Both the position numbers and the translations under genes were made by a program. A stretch of DNA of 64,000 bases from Gammaproteobacteria bacterium (lineage in GTDB: Bacteria; Pseudomonadota; Gammaproteobacteria; Acidithiobacillales; Acidithiobacillaceae): the NCBI GenBank assembly GCA_023381645.1, contig JAMCRJ010000037.1, positions 25,485 through 89,484 of the forward strand, written 5' to 3'. Below are positions 47,003 through 57,995 of this stretch, in pieces. Position 1 is the stretch's first letter. The number at the start of each line of letters is the position of its first letter. Under the pieces are notes generated by a model. The model made no database searches and was not told where the DNA came from. It saw nothing but the letters and a program-made list of their open reading frames with translations.

Positions 47003-48274
47003 TCAGGCCGGATGAGACATATCCACCTTGGCAGCATCATCGTAAACCAGCAGCGGCTTCGTGCCACTTTCCACGACAGCGGCATCCACCACCACCTTTT
47101 TCACGCCACTCATAGAGGGCAATTCGTACATTGTATCCAGCAGAATCTGCTCAAGAATGGAACGCAAACCACGTGCCCCCGTCTTGCGGGTCAGGGCCTT
47201 TTTGGCAATGGCCCGCAATGCCTCGGTACGGAACTCCAAGGTCACGCCTTCCAGGGCAAAAAGCTTCTGGTACTGTTTCACCAAAGCGTTTTTCGGATCG
47301 GTGAGGATGGAAATGAGGGCCTCTTCGTCCAGCTCTTCCAGCAGCGCCAGAATGGGCAGACGCCCAACGAACTCGGGAATCAGACCATAACGCACCAAGT
47401 CTTCCGGCTCCAGATTCTGCATCAGCATGGCGGCGGTCGCTTCCTTGTCGCGGCGCTTGAGGGGCGCATTGAAGCCCATACCGCCCTTCTCCAGACGCGC
47501 GGAGACCGACTTCTCCAGGCCCGCAAAGGCACCGCCACAGATGAAGAGGATATGCCGTGTGTCCACCTGCAGGAACTCCTGCTGCGGGTGCTTGCGGCCG
47601 CCTTGCGGCGGAACCGAGGCTACCGTCCCTTCAATCAGCTTGAGCAAAGCCTGCTGCACGCCTTCGCCGGAAACATCTCGGGTGATGGAGGGATTCTCGG
47701 ATTTGCGAGTGATCTTGTCGATCTCATCGATATAGACGATGCCGGTCTGCGCCTTTTCCACATCATAGTCGCACTTCTGCAGCAACTTCTGGATGATATT
47801 TTCGACATCCTCACCCACATAGCCGGCTTCCGTGAGTGTCGTGGCATCGGCCATGGCAAAGGGCACGTTCAGGAGGCGCGCCAGGGTCTGCGCCAGCAGG
47901 GTCTTGCCCGAACCGGTGGGGCCGATGAGCAGGATATTGCTCTTGTCCAGCTCCACCTCGTTGTCCTTGCCACCATGTTCCAGACGCTTGTAATGATTGT
48001 AAACCGCCACGGACAAGACCTTTTTGGCAACGTCCTGACCAATGACGTAATCATCCAGCGTTTTGCGGATTTCCATGGGCTTGGGTAGCTTGTCCTGATC
48101 CTCACCGTGGTCATCCAGTATCTCGTCCTTGACGATGTCGTTGCACAACTCGATACATTCGTCACAGATGAATACCGAAGGACCGGCGATCAGCTTGCGG
48201 ACTTCGTGCTGGCTTTTGCCACAGAATGAACAATAGAGCGTCTTTTCACCGCTTCCCTCATGCTTTCCAGCCAT
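47003..48274 (-). CDS. clpX: ATP-dependent Clp protease ATP-binding subunit ClpX
   Basis: The 423-residue AAA+ unfoldase of the ClpXP protease has an N-terminal zinc domain (CSFCGKS...CDECIELC), Walker A GPTGSGKT and Walker [10 protein letters not shown]. It lies 18 bases after clpP. Confidence 0.98.
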   Translation of the reverse strand: MAGKHEGSGEKTLYCSFCGKSQHEVRKLIAGPSVFICDECIELCNDIVKDEILDDHGEDQDKLPKPMEIRKTLDDYVIGQDVAKKVLSVAVYNHYKRLEHGGKDNEVELDKSNILLIGPTGSGKTLLAQTLARLLNVPFAMADATTLTEAGYVGEDVENIIQKLLQKCDYDVEKAQTGIVYIDEIDKITRKSENPSITRDVSGEGVQQALLKLIEGTVASVPPQGGRKHPQQEFLQVDTRHILFICGGAFAGLEKSVSARLEKGGMGFNAPLKRRDKEATAAMLMQNLEPEDLVRYGLIPEFVGRLPILALLEELDEEALISILTDPKNALVKQYQKLFALEGVTLEFRTEALRAIAKKALTRKTGARGLRSILEQILLDTMYELPSMSGVKKVVVDAAVVESGTKPLLVYDDAAKVDMSHPA

Positions 48275-48292
48275 AGCTGTTCTCCTGCCTGT

Positions 48293-48937
48293 TCAGGCGG
48301 TCTCGTTTTCACCGCGATGACTGATCACAGCGTCCACAAGATGGTAGGTTTGGGCCTCTTCGGCCGACATGAAAAAGTCTCTGTCGAGATCCTGCTCGAT
48401 GCGTTCCCGGTCCTGCCCGGTATGATGGACCAGAATATCATTGAGCCGCTCCCGGATACGCAGAATTTCTTTGGTATGGATTTCGATATCATGCGCCTGC
48501 CCCTGAAAACCACCGGAGGGTTGATGCAACATGATCCGCGCATTGGGCAGCGCATAACGCTTGCCTTCGGCGCCGGCGGCCAGCAATACCGCGCCCATGC
48601 TCGCCGCCTGACCGATACAGACCGTGCTGATCTTCGGGCGAACAAACTGCATCGTGTCGTAAATCGCCATGCCGGCGGTGACCGAACCACCCGGGCTGTT
48701 GATGTAAAGCGCGATATCTTTATCGGGATTTTCCGCCTCCAAAAAAAGCAACTGGGCGACCACCAGGTTGGCCATCATGTCTTCCACCTGGCCCACCAGA
48801 AAAACTACCCGCTCCTTGAGCAGACGGGAGTAAATATCATAGGACCGCTCACCGCGCCCGGTCTGCTCGACAACCATGGGCACATATCCCAGCCCCTGTA
48901 CGGCCGGGGTCAACGGGTCTCCTGCCTGTTTCCACAT
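48293..48937 (-). CDS. clpP: ATP-dependent Clp protease proteolytic subunit
   Basis: The 214-residue serine protease has catalytic Ser in [11 protein letters not shown], His in IMLHQPSGG and Asp in DLDRDFFMS. The ATG at 48937 follows AGGAGCAAGGATT. Confidence 0.98.
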   Translation of the reverse strand: MWKQAGDPLTPAVQGLGYVPMVVEQTGRGERSYDIYSRLLKERVVFLVGQVEDMMANLVVAQLLFLEAENPDKDIALYINSPGGSVTAGMAIYDTMQFVRPKISTVCIGQAASMGAVLLAAGAEGKRYALPNARIMLHQPSGGFQGQAHDIEIHTKEILRIRERLNDILVHHTGQDRERIEQDLDRDFFMSAEEAQTYHLVDAVISHRGENETA

Positions 48938-48982
48938 AATCCTTGCTCCTGTCTGTTGACACGGGCCAGCGTCGGACACCGG

Positions 48983-50269
48983 TTATTCCGCGTTTGCTTC
49001 GCCTGCCGGCGCCCGGCCGATGAGCTGGTTAAAGCTGACGGCCTCGTCGTTCACTTTAACACGCTCCAGAAGCCATGCCACCACTTTGTCTTCCAGCACC
49101 AGGGCCTCGGCCTGCTCCATCTGCCCGGGATTACTGCGGTACCAGCTCATGAACTGCTCAGGGTCCTCATACTGCTCGGACATGTCCCGGATAACCTGCG
49201 TGACTTCCGCCGGGGATGCCCGCAGCTTTTCGCGCCGGACGATTTCCGACAACACCAGGCCGAGTACCACCCGGCGCCGGGCCAGCGCGTCCAGATCATC
49301 GCCGCTAGCCGCCGCATTGGCATCTTTCTGCAAGCGCTCCAGTTCCTGTCCGATCATTTGCCTGGGCAAATCGGGTTGGTTGTTCGCCACTACCAGGTCC
49401 AGAATCTGCGCTTTTACCTGGCCCCGGCTAATCCGCTGCGCTTCACGTTCCAGATTTTCCCGTACTTCCTGCCGTAATACGGCAACGTCTCCGTCCTCGA
49501 TACCCAGCGCCAGGGCAAAAGCCGCATCCACTTCGGGCAACTGGGGCGCCGCCACTTCCCGGACCTGCAGATGGAACTGGGCGGCTTGGCCGGCGAGCTC
49601 CGCCACATGATATTCTGCAGGAAACTGCACAGCGACGGTCCGGTCTTCCCCCGCGGACATCCCCAGCAATCCCTGTTCGATATCCGGCAGCAAGCGGCCG
49701 GAGCCCAGCACCACGGAATAATTGGTCACGTCGCCACCCGCCACGGGAACACCATCGACAGTCCCCTGAAAATCCACGGTGACCCGGTCCCCGTTCTGGG
49801 CGGCACGCCCGACAGGCACATAAAAACGCCGCTGCTGACGCATGATGTCGATAGTGGCGTCCACATCCGCATCCATCACTTCAGCCGTCTTGCGGACGAT
49901 GGTCGCCTCCGGTACCTGTGGGTCAAACTCGGGATACACCTCTATCACGGCCGTAAACACCAGGTCTTCGCCGCGCCCGCCTTTCTCGACCTGCACTTCC
50001 GGTCTTCCGACCGGACGCAGGGATTCCTCACGCACGGCCTGAGAGTAGCGTTCGTTGATGAGATGATCGAAGGTCTCCATGAGGGCATCGGAACCGTAAT
50101 GGCGTTCGATGAGTGTCATGGGCGCCTTGCCAGGCCGGAAACCCGGCAAACGTGCGGAGCGCGCCTTGTTACGCAGACGCTGGGAAACGCCGCTCTCCAC
50201 TTCGCTGGCGGGAATGGTTACATGGATGTGTCTTTCCAGAGGCGCAGCCTCCGGTGTCGAGATTTGCAT
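48983..50269 (-). CDS. tig: Trigger factor
   Basis: The 428-residue ribosome-associated chaperone has the ribosome-binding signature GFRPGKAP in the N-domain, then an FKBP-like PPIase domain (NGDRVTVDFQG) and a C-terminal helical domain. The ATG at 50269 follows AAGGA. It is the first gene of the tig-clpP-clpX-lon block. Confidence 0.97.
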   Translation of the reverse strand: MQISTPEAAPLERHIHVTIPASEVESGVSQRLRNKARSARLPGFRPGKAPMTLIERHYGSDALMETFDHLINERYSQAVREESLRPVGRPEVQVEKGGRGEDLVFTAVIEVYPEFDPQVPEATIVRKTAEVMDADVDATIDIMRQQRRFYVPVGRAAQNGDRVTVDFQGTVDGVPVAGGDVTNYSVVLGSGRLLPDIEQGLLGMSAGEDRTVAVQFPAEYHVAELAGQAAQFHLQVREVAAPQLPEVDAAFALALGIEDGDVAVLRQEVRENLEREAQRISRGQVKAQILDLVVANNQPDLPRQMIGQELERLQKDANAAASGDDLDALARRRVVLGLVLSEIVRREKLRASPAEVTQVIRDMSEQYEDPEQFMSWYRSNPGQMEQAEALVLEDKVVAWLLERVKVNDEAVSFNQLIGRAPAGEANAE

Positions 50270-50342
50270 GAACTGATCCTTCTTTTGCATTTTGTCTAAG
50301 CCTATACGTCGATAGTAAACACAAGCCGCCCGTCTCTCAAGG

Positions 50343-50930
50343 TCAGGTCAGACCACGGCTCCCTGGTTTGACGGGCGTTCCGCCTGCCGCACAGAGAGGG
50401 CAGGCGGCAGCCTCCCAGGTAAGCACAGGGAGCTTCAATAGGGGGAAAAATGGTACGCCGTCAAAATCGCTGAATCCCGAACTGCGGTCAATGATCGCCG
50501 ATGCCGCCAAGACCTGCCCACCTGCTGCGGTAACCGCCGCCATACATTCCCGCGTCGAGCCCCCTGTCGTCGTAATGTCTTCGACCACTAGGACACCCTC
50601 CCCCGGCGTCAGCGCGAAGCCGCGGCGCAGCACCATCTGCCCGGCTTCCCGCTCGGTGAAGATGCTGCGTACGCCCAGCGCGCGACCACATTCGTAGGAT
50701 ACCAGAACCGCGCCCATGGCCGGTCCGGCAACACAGGAGATGCGCCACCGCAGGTCATCGGGAATGCTCGCCACCATCGCCGCACACAGCCGCGCAGCGT
50801 GCCCGGGATATTGCAACACCCTGGCTGACTGCAGGTAGGTATCGCTATGCAGCCCGGAGGATAACAGAAAATGTCCATGGAGCAGCGCCCCGTCTTCTTT
50901 GTACAGCGCCACCACTTCGTCTGCAGTCAC
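50343..50930 (-). CDS. pyrE: Orotate phosphoribosyltransferase
   Basis: The 195-residue enzyme makes OMP from orotate and PRPP. The PRPP loop is VLVVEDITTTGGS, and the substrate part LLSSGLHSDTY is at the N-terminus. The start is GTG at 50930. It lies 69 bases downstream of pyrF, so the last two steps of UMP synthesis are adjacent. Confidence 0.95.
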   Translation of the reverse strand: MTADEVVALYKEDGALLHGHFLLSSGLHSDTYLQSARVLQYPGHAARLCAAMVASIPDDLRWRISCVAGPAMGAVLVSYECGRALGVRSIFTEREAGQMVLRRGFALTPGEGVLVVEDITTTGGSTRECMAAVTAAGGQVLAASAIIDRSSGFSDFDGVPFFPLLKLPVLTWEAAACPLCAAGGTPVKPGSRGLT

Positions 50931-50999
50931 AGTAATTTCTTCTCCATGGTCTTAAGTATGATGCGGAGGACAGCCATACCACCGCCTCAATCCGGCATA

Positions 51000-51722
51000 T
51001 CAGCCGGGTTCCCGCGAATCGCCGGGTTTAGCCGCCAACTCATTCAATATCTGACCGAGAGCCCGCGCCGGGTCCACCGCAGCCGTGACCGGCCGGCCTA
51101 CCACCAGAAAGTCCGAACCCGCTGCCAGTGCCGCCGCAGGCGTCATGATACGTCGCTGATCATCCTCCGCGTACTGCGCGGGTCGAATCCCCGGAGTCAC
51201 CCGCAGAAGCTCAGGCAGCGCATCCCGCAGACGGCCCGCCTCCAAGGCAGAACAGACGAGGCCATCCAGTGCACATGCCGCAGCCAGTGTCGCCAGACGC
51301 CCAACCTGGTCCACCACCGAACTGCTCACCCCTACTTCGTGCAGCGCGTCATCGTCCATACTGGTGAGCACCGTCACCGCAATCAGCAGCGGGCGCCGGG
51401 TTCTGGCGCCCGCTTCCACGGCCTCACGCGCTGCACGCAGCATGGCACTGCCACCGCTGGCGTGAACATTGAGCATCCATACTCCGAGCCGGGATGCCGC
51501 CCTGCAGGCTTTGGCAACAGTCTGCGGGATATCGTGAAACTTGAGGTCCAGGAATACGTCGAAACCCCGTTCCTGCAGACGTTCCACAATGACGGGGCCA
51601 CTTGCAGTGAAAAGTTCCTTGCCTACTTTGACCCGGCACTGGGTGGGATCAAGTTGATCCGCCAAAACCAGGGCATCGCGTTCATCCGCATAATCCAACG
51701 CAATGATGAGCGGCGAAATCAC
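51000..51722 (-). CDS. pyrF: Orotidine-5'-phosphate decarboxylase
   Basis: The 240-residue TIM-barrel enzyme has the catalytic [11 protein letters not shown] motif and the phosphate loop of the C-terminal VVGRPVTAA. The GTG at 51722 overlaps the lapB stop (GTGA) and uses GGAGGGTG within lapB. This coupling of pyrF to lapB is known in E. coli. Confidence 0.96.
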   Translation of the reverse strand: MISPLIIALDYADERDALVLADQLDPTQCRVKVGKELFTASGPVIVERLQERGFDVFLDLKFHDIPQTVAKACRAASRLGVWMLNVHASGGSAMLRAAREAVEAGARTRRPLLIAVTVLTSMDDDALHEVGVSSSVVDQVGRLATLAAACALDGLVCSALEAGRLRDALPELLRVTPGIRPAQYAEDDQRRIMTPAAALAAGSDFLVVGRPVTAAVDPARALGQILNELAAKPGDSREPG

Positions 51723-52876
51723 AAGCTGCACCCTCCGGAAAAAGTGCCCCACTGACGGCAACTGGGACAACGCCAATAATACTGAGGACTCTGATAACCA
51801 CAGGACTGACAATGAAAAACCGCCGGTTCTACCGAAAGTCCCCTGACTGCCATCGCCATGACGGGGTATAATGTTGCATCTGGCGCATCGGGATCCAGTT
51901 CCAACAGAACCTGCATCACCCGCATGTCCGGCTGCCGCAATAGCAGATGTCTTAAATACGTCGTCGCCGCCAGGGTTCCTTCAACGCCCCGAAGGGCATG
52001 CGCCAGAAGTTTTACCGCCAGCGGCGAACGACACATATCCAACAGGCGCTCCCGTGCCTTTTGCGCATCCACGCCATTCGCAACATGTGGTAAAACGCTC
52101 AAAAATGGTTCCAGAACCAGCAGGACTACGGACTCCACTCGGGAATCCAGGAGTTTTCTCCAGTGGTCGAAGGCGTCGTCCCAGTTCTGCTGGTCGAAAG
52201 CGATACGCCCGCCGACCAGCAACGCCCGTGGATTCTCCGGGTCCTCCTTGCGCGCCGCCCCTAAAAAGATCCCTGCCTGCTCCACTTCTCCCGCGCGCAG
52301 AGACTGCTCGGCGAGCTCACCGTAGAGCATGGCAATCACCGGACGCTGGCCGTGCGTACCCGTTTTGTGCAACTGCTGACGCACGGCGATAGACTTGGCC
52401 CACTCGCTGCCCAGTTCGTACAACTCGGCAAGCGTGGCAAGACCCTCCAGATGATCGGGTTGACGACCCAGTAATTCTTTGAGGATGGACTCAGCCCGAT
52501 CGAGAATCCCGGCCTTGAGGTAATCCTGCGCAATCTCGAAGAGTACACTCTGCCGCAGGTCAGATGCCAGCGCCGGCTGATCCAGAAGATACTGATGTAC
52601 CCGCAAGGCGCGCTCCAACTCTCCGCGGCGCCGGAAGAGTCGCCCCAAGGCGAGTAGAATATCAACGCTTTCGGGGTGTTGCCGCAGCGCATCCAAAAAA
52701 ACCTCCACCGCCTCATCATTGCGCTCACTGAGGAGATGGTTGAGTCCCTGAATATAAATTTCGGGAATCGTGTCGGGGACATCCGACGCAGGTTTTCGCG
52801 GATAAGTGACCCGACCAATCCAGACGCCCAGCGCGATCGCAAAAAGCAGGACGAGGACGACGACGGTATCCACCAC
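51719..52876 (-). CDS. lapB: Lipopolysaccharide assembly protein B
   Basis: The 385-residue protein has an N-terminal membrane anchor ([17 protein letters not shown]), a row of TPR repeats and a C-terminal rubredoxin-like zinc/iron knuckle (CQSCG...CPSCRQWG). In E. coli it steers FtsH to LpxC to balance LPS synthesis. Two consecutive GTGs serve as possible starts; the RBS is poor, suggesting coupling to ihfB. Confidence 0.93.
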   Translation of the reverse strand: MVDTVVVLVLLFAIALGVWIGRVTYPRKPASDVPDTIPEIYIQGLNHLLSERNDEAVEVFLDALRQHPESVDILLALGRLFRRRGELERALRVHQYLLDQPALASDLRQSVLFEIAQDYLKAGILDRAESILKELLGRQPDHLEGLATLAELYELGSEWAKSIAVRQQLHKTGTHGQRPVIAMLYGELAEQSLRAGEVEQAGIFLGAARKEDPENPRALLVGGRIAFDQQNWDDAFDHWRKLLDSRVESVVLLVLEPFLSVLPHVANGVDAQKARERLLDMCRSPLAVKLLAHALRGVEGTLAATTYLRHLLLRQPDMRVMQVLLELDPDAPDATLYPVMAMAVRGLSVEPAVFHCQSCGYQSPQYYWRCPSCRQWGTFSGGCSL

Positions 52877-52889
52877 GCCGAACCGTCAA

Positions 52890-53195
52890 TTAAGCCTTGC
52901 CACCCGCAACCGCTTCGGGGTAATCAACCTGCTCACGGAGCTCCTTGCCTGGCTTGAAATGCGGAACCCGCTTTTCAGGCACCAAAACCGGCTCTCCCGT
53001 TTTCGGATTACGCCCCTGCTTGGCAGGGCGCACATGCATGGAAAAACTTCCGAAACCACGAATTTCAATACGTTCCCCTTCAGCCAGCGCGTCGCTCAGA
53101 TAATCGAGCATCTGACGGGTAGCCATTTCAATATCACGAACACTCAACTGCGGATATTGTGCGCTGATATTTTTGATCAATTCTGATTTAGTCAT
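52890..53195 (-). CDS. ihfB: Integration host factor subunit beta
   Basis: The 101-residue DNA-bending protein has [25 protein letters not shown] in two parts matching IHF-beta. It lies after rpsA as in most gammaproteobacteria. IHF commonly assists sigma-54 promoters, which is relevant to the cyd promoter at 709. Confidence 0.96.
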   Translation of the reverse strand: MTKSELIKNISAQYPQLSVRDIEMATRQMLDYLSDALAEGERIEIRGFGSFSMHVRPAKQGRNPKTGEPVLVPEKRVPHFKPGKELREQVDYPEAVAGGKA

Positions 53196-53314
53196 GGTTT
53201 ATTAGCTTCTTACAAAGAATGGTGAATTGACAGGACACCGTAAAATCAAAAAGGCAGGCGACAGGTCAACGCTTCAAAAAAGCCTTTCCCTGACGCCACC
53301 TCCGTTACCTCATA

Positions 53315-53339
53315 CTCCCGATCAGCACATGATCGGGAG
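53315..53339. promoter_or_regulatory. Perfect hairpin between rpsA and ihfB
   Basis: CTCCCGATCA and TGATCGGGAG form a ten-base perfect stem with a five-base loop, 14 bases after the rpsA stop. No T-run follows on either strand. It may be an RNA-processing or mRNA-stabilising element. Confidence 0.55.
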
Positions 53340-53352
53340 AGAAGGGTTGCGC

Positions 53353-55059
53353 TTAACTTTCTTCTTCCTGCTTACGCTTGAGCTGTTCTTTGATCAGATC
53401 ACCCAGACTGGTGGTGCCCGTCGCCGCACTACGCGCATATTGCTGTACCGCCGCTGTTTGATCTTCCTGGGAAACGGCGGCTTCCCGGGCCTTGGTGCTG
53501 AGCGTCAGGGTACGGTTCTTGCGGTCTACCATCGCAATGCTGACTTCGATCTTATCCCCGGCTGACAAGGTCACGCCACGCGCCAGTTCACGATGGGGCA
53601 GGAATCCTTCCACGCCCTCGCCAAGCCGAATCTCGGCACCACGGCTGTCCACTGAAATCACCTCGCCCTCCACCAGGGCGCCCTTTTCGTTGGCCACCAC
53701 AAACTGGATGAACGGATCGGTTTCCATCTGCTTGATGCCCAGACTGATACGCTCCCGCTCCGGATCGATGCTGAGGACCACCGCATCCAGAGTATCGCCC
53801 TTCTTGAAGTCCCGTACCGCTTCTTCGCCGGTACGATCCCAGGCGAGATCGGAAAGATGGATCAGACCGTCGATTCCACCATCCAGGCCGACGAATACAC
53901 CGAAGTCGGTAATACTCTTGATCTGACCGGAGACACGATCGCCCTTCTGGAAGTTCTGCGCGAAGTCGTCCCACGGATTGGGCAGGCACTGCTTGATACC
54001 CAGCGAAATGCGGCGACGCTCTTCGTCGATATCGAGGATCATCACTTCGACCTCCTGACCGACATGCAGGGCCTTGGCCGGATTGATGTTCTTGTTGGTC
54101 CAGTCGATTTCGGAGACATGCACCAAACCTTCGACGCCTTCTTCGATCTCGACGAACGCACCGTAATCCGTAACGTTGGTGACCTTACCGAAAATACGGG
54201 TGGCCTCCGGATAACGGCGGGCGATATCGCGCCAGGGGTCTTCACCCAGCTGCTTCATACCGAGAGAGATACGGCCGCGCTCGCGGTCGAACTTCAGGAC
54301 CAGAACACGCACTTCGCCGCCCACGGTGACCACTTCACTGGGATGCTTGACCCGGCGCCAGCCCATATCGGTGATATGCAGCAGGCCGTCGATACCACCC
54401 AGGTCGATGAACGCACCGTAATCGGTGAGGTTCTTGACCACACCCTCGAGGACCGCACCTTCCTGAATGCTTTCCAGCAGTGCACCACGCTCCACGCTCT
54501 GTTCCTGCTCGACCACCGCGCGGCGGGAAACCACCACGTTGTTGCGCTTGCGGTCCAGCTTGATGATCTTCATCTCCAGGTCTTTGCCTTCGAGATAAGC
54601 CACATCCCGTACCGGGCGCACATCGACCAGAGAGCCGGGCAGGAAGGCACGCACACCATCGATACTGACGGTGAAACCACCTTTCACCTTGCCGGTGAGG
54701 AAGCCATGCACCACGGCGTTATCGTTGAAGGACTTCTCCAGGTCGACCCAGGTCTTGGCGCGGCGGGCTTTTTCACGGGAGAGGCGGGTTTCGCCCATGC
54801 CGTCTTCCACCAGCTCCAGACAGACCTCTACGGAGTCCCCGACCTTTACCTCCATTTCGCCTTCCGCATTGCGGAACTGCTCGGCAGGAATCGGCCCTTC
54901 AGACTTGAGGCCCACGTCGACGATGACAAAGTCGTTATCGACACGGGTCACGATGCCGGTGAGCAACTCGCCAGGCTTGAGGCCCTGGGTGCTCTGGCTT
55001 TCTTCAAACATCTCGGCAAAACTGGGTTCAACAAGCACTTCAGCGTTAGGGGTGGTCAT
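53353..55059 (-). CDS. rpsA: 30S ribosomal protein S1
   Basis: The 568-residue protein has six S1 RNA-binding repeats (for example [16 protein letters not shown], then repeated DYGAF motifs). It recruits mRNA to the ribosome. It is one residue or so longer than E. coli S1. Confidence 0.98.
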   Translation of the reverse strand: MTTPNAEVLVEPSFAEMFEESQSTQGLKPGELLTGIVTRVDNDFVIVDVGLKSEGPIPAEQFRNAEGEMEVKVGDSVEVCLELVEDGMGETRLSREKARRAKTWVDLEKSFNDNAVVHGFLTGKVKGGFTVSIDGVRAFLPGSLVDVRPVRDVAYLEGKDLEMKIIKLDRKRNNVVVSRRAVVEQEQSVERGALLESIQEGAVLEGVVKNLTDYGAFIDLGGIDGLLHITDMGWRRVKHPSEVVTVGGEVRVLVLKFDRERGRISLGMKQLGEDPWRDIARRYPEATRIFGKVTNVTDYGAFVEIEEGVEGLVHVSEIDWTNKNINPAKALHVGQEVEVMILDIDEERRRISLGIKQCLPNPWDDFAQNFQKGDRVSGQIKSITDFGVFVGLDGGIDGLIHLSDLAWDRTGEEAVRDFKKGDTLDAVVLSIDPERERISLGIKQMETDPFIQFVVANEKGALVEGEVISVDSRGAEIRLGEGVEGFLPHRELARGVTLSAGDKIEVSIAMVDRKNRTLTLSTKAREAAVSQEDQTAAVQQYARSAATGTTSLGDLIKEQLKRKQEEES

Positions 55060-55136
55060 AAATTTCAGTAGGCCTCATATACCGGGCACGCCATGGGCGC
55101 CCCTTGAATCACTGCTCGATGCCATAAATGGCGGTT

Positions 55137-55817
55137 TCAATTTTCCTGCAAAGCCGATTGAACCCAGCTTTGCAGGACCCTGTATGTGTCAGAAACACTT
55201 TGTTCGCTGGTATCCAGGAGGCGCGCATCGGACGCGGGCCGGAGCGGTGCCACGCTGCGCTGCTGATCCCGGGCATCGCGTTCCGCAATTTCCGCCACAA
55301 CTGTGGCGAGATTAGCACTACTACCCTGTTCCATCAACTGATTCAGACGCCGCTTGCCACGGACTTCGGCGCTGGCGGTCAGAAATATCTTGAGCGGTGC
55401 GTCCGGGAAAACCACGGTCCCCATATCCCGGCCGTCGGCCACCAGTCCCGGCGCCTGGCGAAAATCCCGCTGCCGCTGCAATAAAGCGGCGCGGACTGCC
55501 GGAAGCGCGGCAATTTTTGAGGTCAACGCACTGATTTCGGGGCTGCGGATTTCCGCATCCACGACCTCTCCCCCAAGTAGTACGTGGGTTTGGTCCGCTG
55601 CACCGCGAAAGCTCAGCGGTAAGGCACGGGCAAGGTCGGACAGCGCTGCTTCTTCATCTGCATGAAGCCCGGCCCGCTGGGCCGCCAGCGCCAGCGCCCG
55701 ATAAATAGCGCCGCTGTCCAGCAGATGCCAACCCAGATCATGGGCCAGGAGACGACCCAGCGTGCCCTTACCGACCCCGCCAGGTCCATCCAGGGTAACG
55801 ACGGGGACGATATTCAT
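55137..55817 (-). CDS. cmk: Cytidylate kinase
   Basis: The 226-residue enzyme phosphorylates CMP/dCMP. The P-loop is LDGPGGVGKGTLG, and the CMP-specific motif is GRDMGTVVFPDA. The start overlaps the aroA stop by four bases. Confidence 0.97.
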   Translation of the reverse strand: MNIVPVVTLDGPGGVGKGTLGRLLAHDLGWHLLDSGAIYRALALAAQRAGLHADEEAALSDLARALPLSFRGAADQTHVLLGGEVVDAEIRSPEISALTSKIAALPAVRAALLQRQRDFRQAPGLVADGRDMGTVVFPDAPLKIFLTASAEVRGKRRLNQLMEQGSSANLATVVAEIAERDARDQQRSVAPLRPASDARLLDTSEQSVSDTYRVLQSWVQSALQEN

Positions 55818-57115
55818 GCGTTTACCACCTCCAGCAGCAGCCCGGCCTTCTGCGCCAGCGCGGGAAAACTCGGAAAGGACGTAGCCACATTGGCGCAGTC
55901 GAGAATTTCGATATCGCCTTGTGCCACCAGTGCCACCATAGCAAAGGCCATCGCGATACGATGATCCCCATGACTGTTTATCTGGCCACCCTGTAGCGCT
56001 GATCCGCTGATAATGGCTCCATCCGCGCGCTCTTCTATAGTGGCACCCAGTGCACGCAGCCCACCAGCCATTACCGCGATGCGGTCACTTTCCTTGACAC
56101 GGAGTTCCTCGGCGCCGGTAATCACCGTCTGCCCCTTCGCGCACGCCGCCGCTATGAACAGCGCAGGGAACTCATCAATAGCCAGAGGTACCAGACGGGA
56201 CGGGATAGCGATGCCTTGCAACGGTGCATAGCGAACGCGGATATCAGCGACTGGCTCACCGCCCACTTCACGCAAGGCCGTCAGATCGATTCGGGCACCC
56301 ATGCGGGTGAGGATTTCGATGATACCGGTGCGGGTCGGATTGATTCCAACTCCTTCCAGGGTGAGATCGGAGCCCGGCGCGATGGTGGCGCCGAGCAGAA
56401 AGAACGCGGCCGACGAAACATCTCCCGGCACCTGCAGCGCCTGCCCGCACAACCGGCCACCGCCACGCAGGCAGGCGCGCGGGCCCTGCCGCTCCACCGA
56501 TTGGCCGAAACCCTGCAGCATCCGCTCGCTGTGGTCGCGGGTAGGTGCGGGCTCGGTCACGCAGGTTTGTCCGTCGGCATACAGTCCGGCCAACAACACG
56601 GCGGATTTGACCTGGGCGCTCGCCACCGGCAGGGCATAGTCGATGCCGTGCAGGGGTCGCCCATGAATATGTAAAGGTGCCCTGCCGTCCTGGGCGATGA
56701 TCTCCGCACCCATGGCACGCAACGGGTTCAGAACGCGGCCCATAGGCCGCTTCTGCAAACTGGCGTCGCCAACCAGAGTGCTGGAGAAAGACTGTCCGGC
56801 CAGCACTCCCGCCAGCAGACGCATGGCGGTACCGGAATTCCCGCAATCCAGGGGGCCAACGGGCGCGCGCAGCCCCTGCAGGCCAGCCCCATGAATGCGC
56901 AGATGCCCTTTATCCGGGCCTTCCATCTGCACCCCCATGCTGCGAAAGGCGGCGATGGTAGCCAGCACATCGGCGCCCTCCAGCAGCCCCTCCACTTCAG
57001 TGACACCTTCGGCAAGCGCCCCGAAAATGACGGCGCGGTGGGAAATGGATTTGTCTCCCGGGACCGGGAAACGGCCGGCAAGCCGACTGCCTGGACGAAT
57101 GAGATATCGAGTCAT
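55814..57115 (-). CDS. aroA: EPSP synthase (3-phosphoshikimate 1-carboxyvinyltransferase)
   Basis: The 433-residue enzyme of the shikimate pathway shows PGDKSISHRAVI, LDCGNSGTAMRLL, and KESDRIAVMAGGLRALG with HGDHRIAMAF. It lies three bases after tyrA. Confidence 0.97.
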   Translation of the reverse strand: MTRYLIRPGSRLAGRFPVPGDKSISHRAVIFGALAEGVTEVEGLLEGADVLATIAAFRSMGVQMEGPDKGHLRIHGAGLQGLRAPVGPLDCGNSGTAMRLLAGVLAGQSFSSTLVGDASLQKRPMGRVLNPLRAMGAEIIAQDGRAPLHIHGRPLHGIDYALPVASAQVKSAVLLAGLYADGQTCVTEPAPTRDHSERMLQGFGQSVERQGPRACLRGGGRLCGQALQVPGDVSSAAFFLLGATIAPGSDLTLEGVGINPTRTGIIEILTRMGARIDLTALREVGGEPVADIRVRYAPLQGIAIPSRLVPLAIDEFPALFIAAACAKGQTVITGAEELRVKESDRIAVMAGGLRALGATIEERADGAIISGSALQGGQINSHGDHRIAMAFAMVALVAQGDIEILDCANVATSFPSFPALAQKAGLLLEVVNA

Positions 57116-57118
57116 GAT

Positions 57119-57994
57119 TCAGTAGTTTAACGGAGGAAATTGAAACTGTTGACGGCAGGCGCGACCCTGTTCCAGAAAGGCTTTCAGGGTGCGCATGTCT
57201 CCTCCTGCGAGCATCTGCCGAACCGTGTCGAGATTTTCCTGCAACGCCTTCAGATGCTGTACGACGGCCGCTCGATTCTCCGAGAGGATGGCGGTCCAGA
57301 GATCGGGGTCAGAGGCCGCTATCCGGGAAAAATCACGCAGCCCGCCGCCGGCGAGGTCCCGCAGAGCGGGGACCTGATCCGCCAGACCCGCCATGTAGGC
57401 AAAAGCCAGCAGATGAGGCAAATGGCTGGTCGCGGCAAGAGCCTGGTCGTGCGCCTCCGGCGTCATTTGCGAGACGGTCGCACCGAGGCATTGCCAGAAG
57501 CCGCGCACAGCGTCCAGCGCGGCGGGGGTCTGTTCCGGCAGGGGCGTCAGGATGACACGTGCGCCCTGATAAAGATTTTTCCGCGCTGCCGCAAATCCGG
57601 TTTTTTCCCCGCCCACCACGGGATGCCCCGGGATAAAGCGATCCCCCAGCAACTGGCGACCCAGTTGCGCCACCGGCGTCTTGATGCTGGCGACATCGCT
57701 GACCATCCCCGTAGCAGATATATGGCGTGCCAGTTCCGGCAACTGCCGCAGGGCAATTTGCGGAGGGGTGGCGAGCAGCATCAGGTCGGCGTTTCGCAAC
57801 GCCGGCTCCGGTTCGCAGGTCAGGCTGATCCGCCAGTACTTCGCCGCAGAACGCAGGCGTCGAACCGCTTGCGCATCTATGACCACACCTACCAGCGATC
57901 CGGCGAAGCCCCTGCTGCGCAGGGCCTTGGCGACACTGCCGCCCATCAGGCCCAGGCCGACGATGACGATTCGCTGGAAAGGGACGTCCGGCAT
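57119..57994 (-). CDS. tyrA: Prephenate (arogenate) dehydrogenase
   Basis: The 291-residue NAD(P) enzyme of tyrosine synthesis has the nucleotide motif VGLGLMGGSVAKAL, the catalytic His of IPGHPVVGGEKTG, and no fused chorismate mutase or ACT domain. The ATG at 57994 lies one base after the DAHP synthase stop. Confidence 0.93.
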   Translation of the reverse strand: MPDVPFQRIVIVGLGLMGGSVAKALRSRGFAGSLVGVVIDAQAVRRLRSAAKYWRISLTCEPEPALRNADLMLLATPPQIALRQLPELARHISATGMVSDVASIKTPVAQLGRQLLGDRFIPGHPVVGGEKTGFAAARKNLYQGARVILTPLPEQTPAALDAVRGFWQCLGATVSQMTPEAHDQALAATSHLPHLLAFAYMAGLADQVPALRDLAGGGLRDFSRIAASDPDLWTAILSENRAAVVQHLKALQENLDTVRQMLAGGDMRTLKAFLEQGRACRQQFQFPPLNY

Positions 57995-57995
57995 G

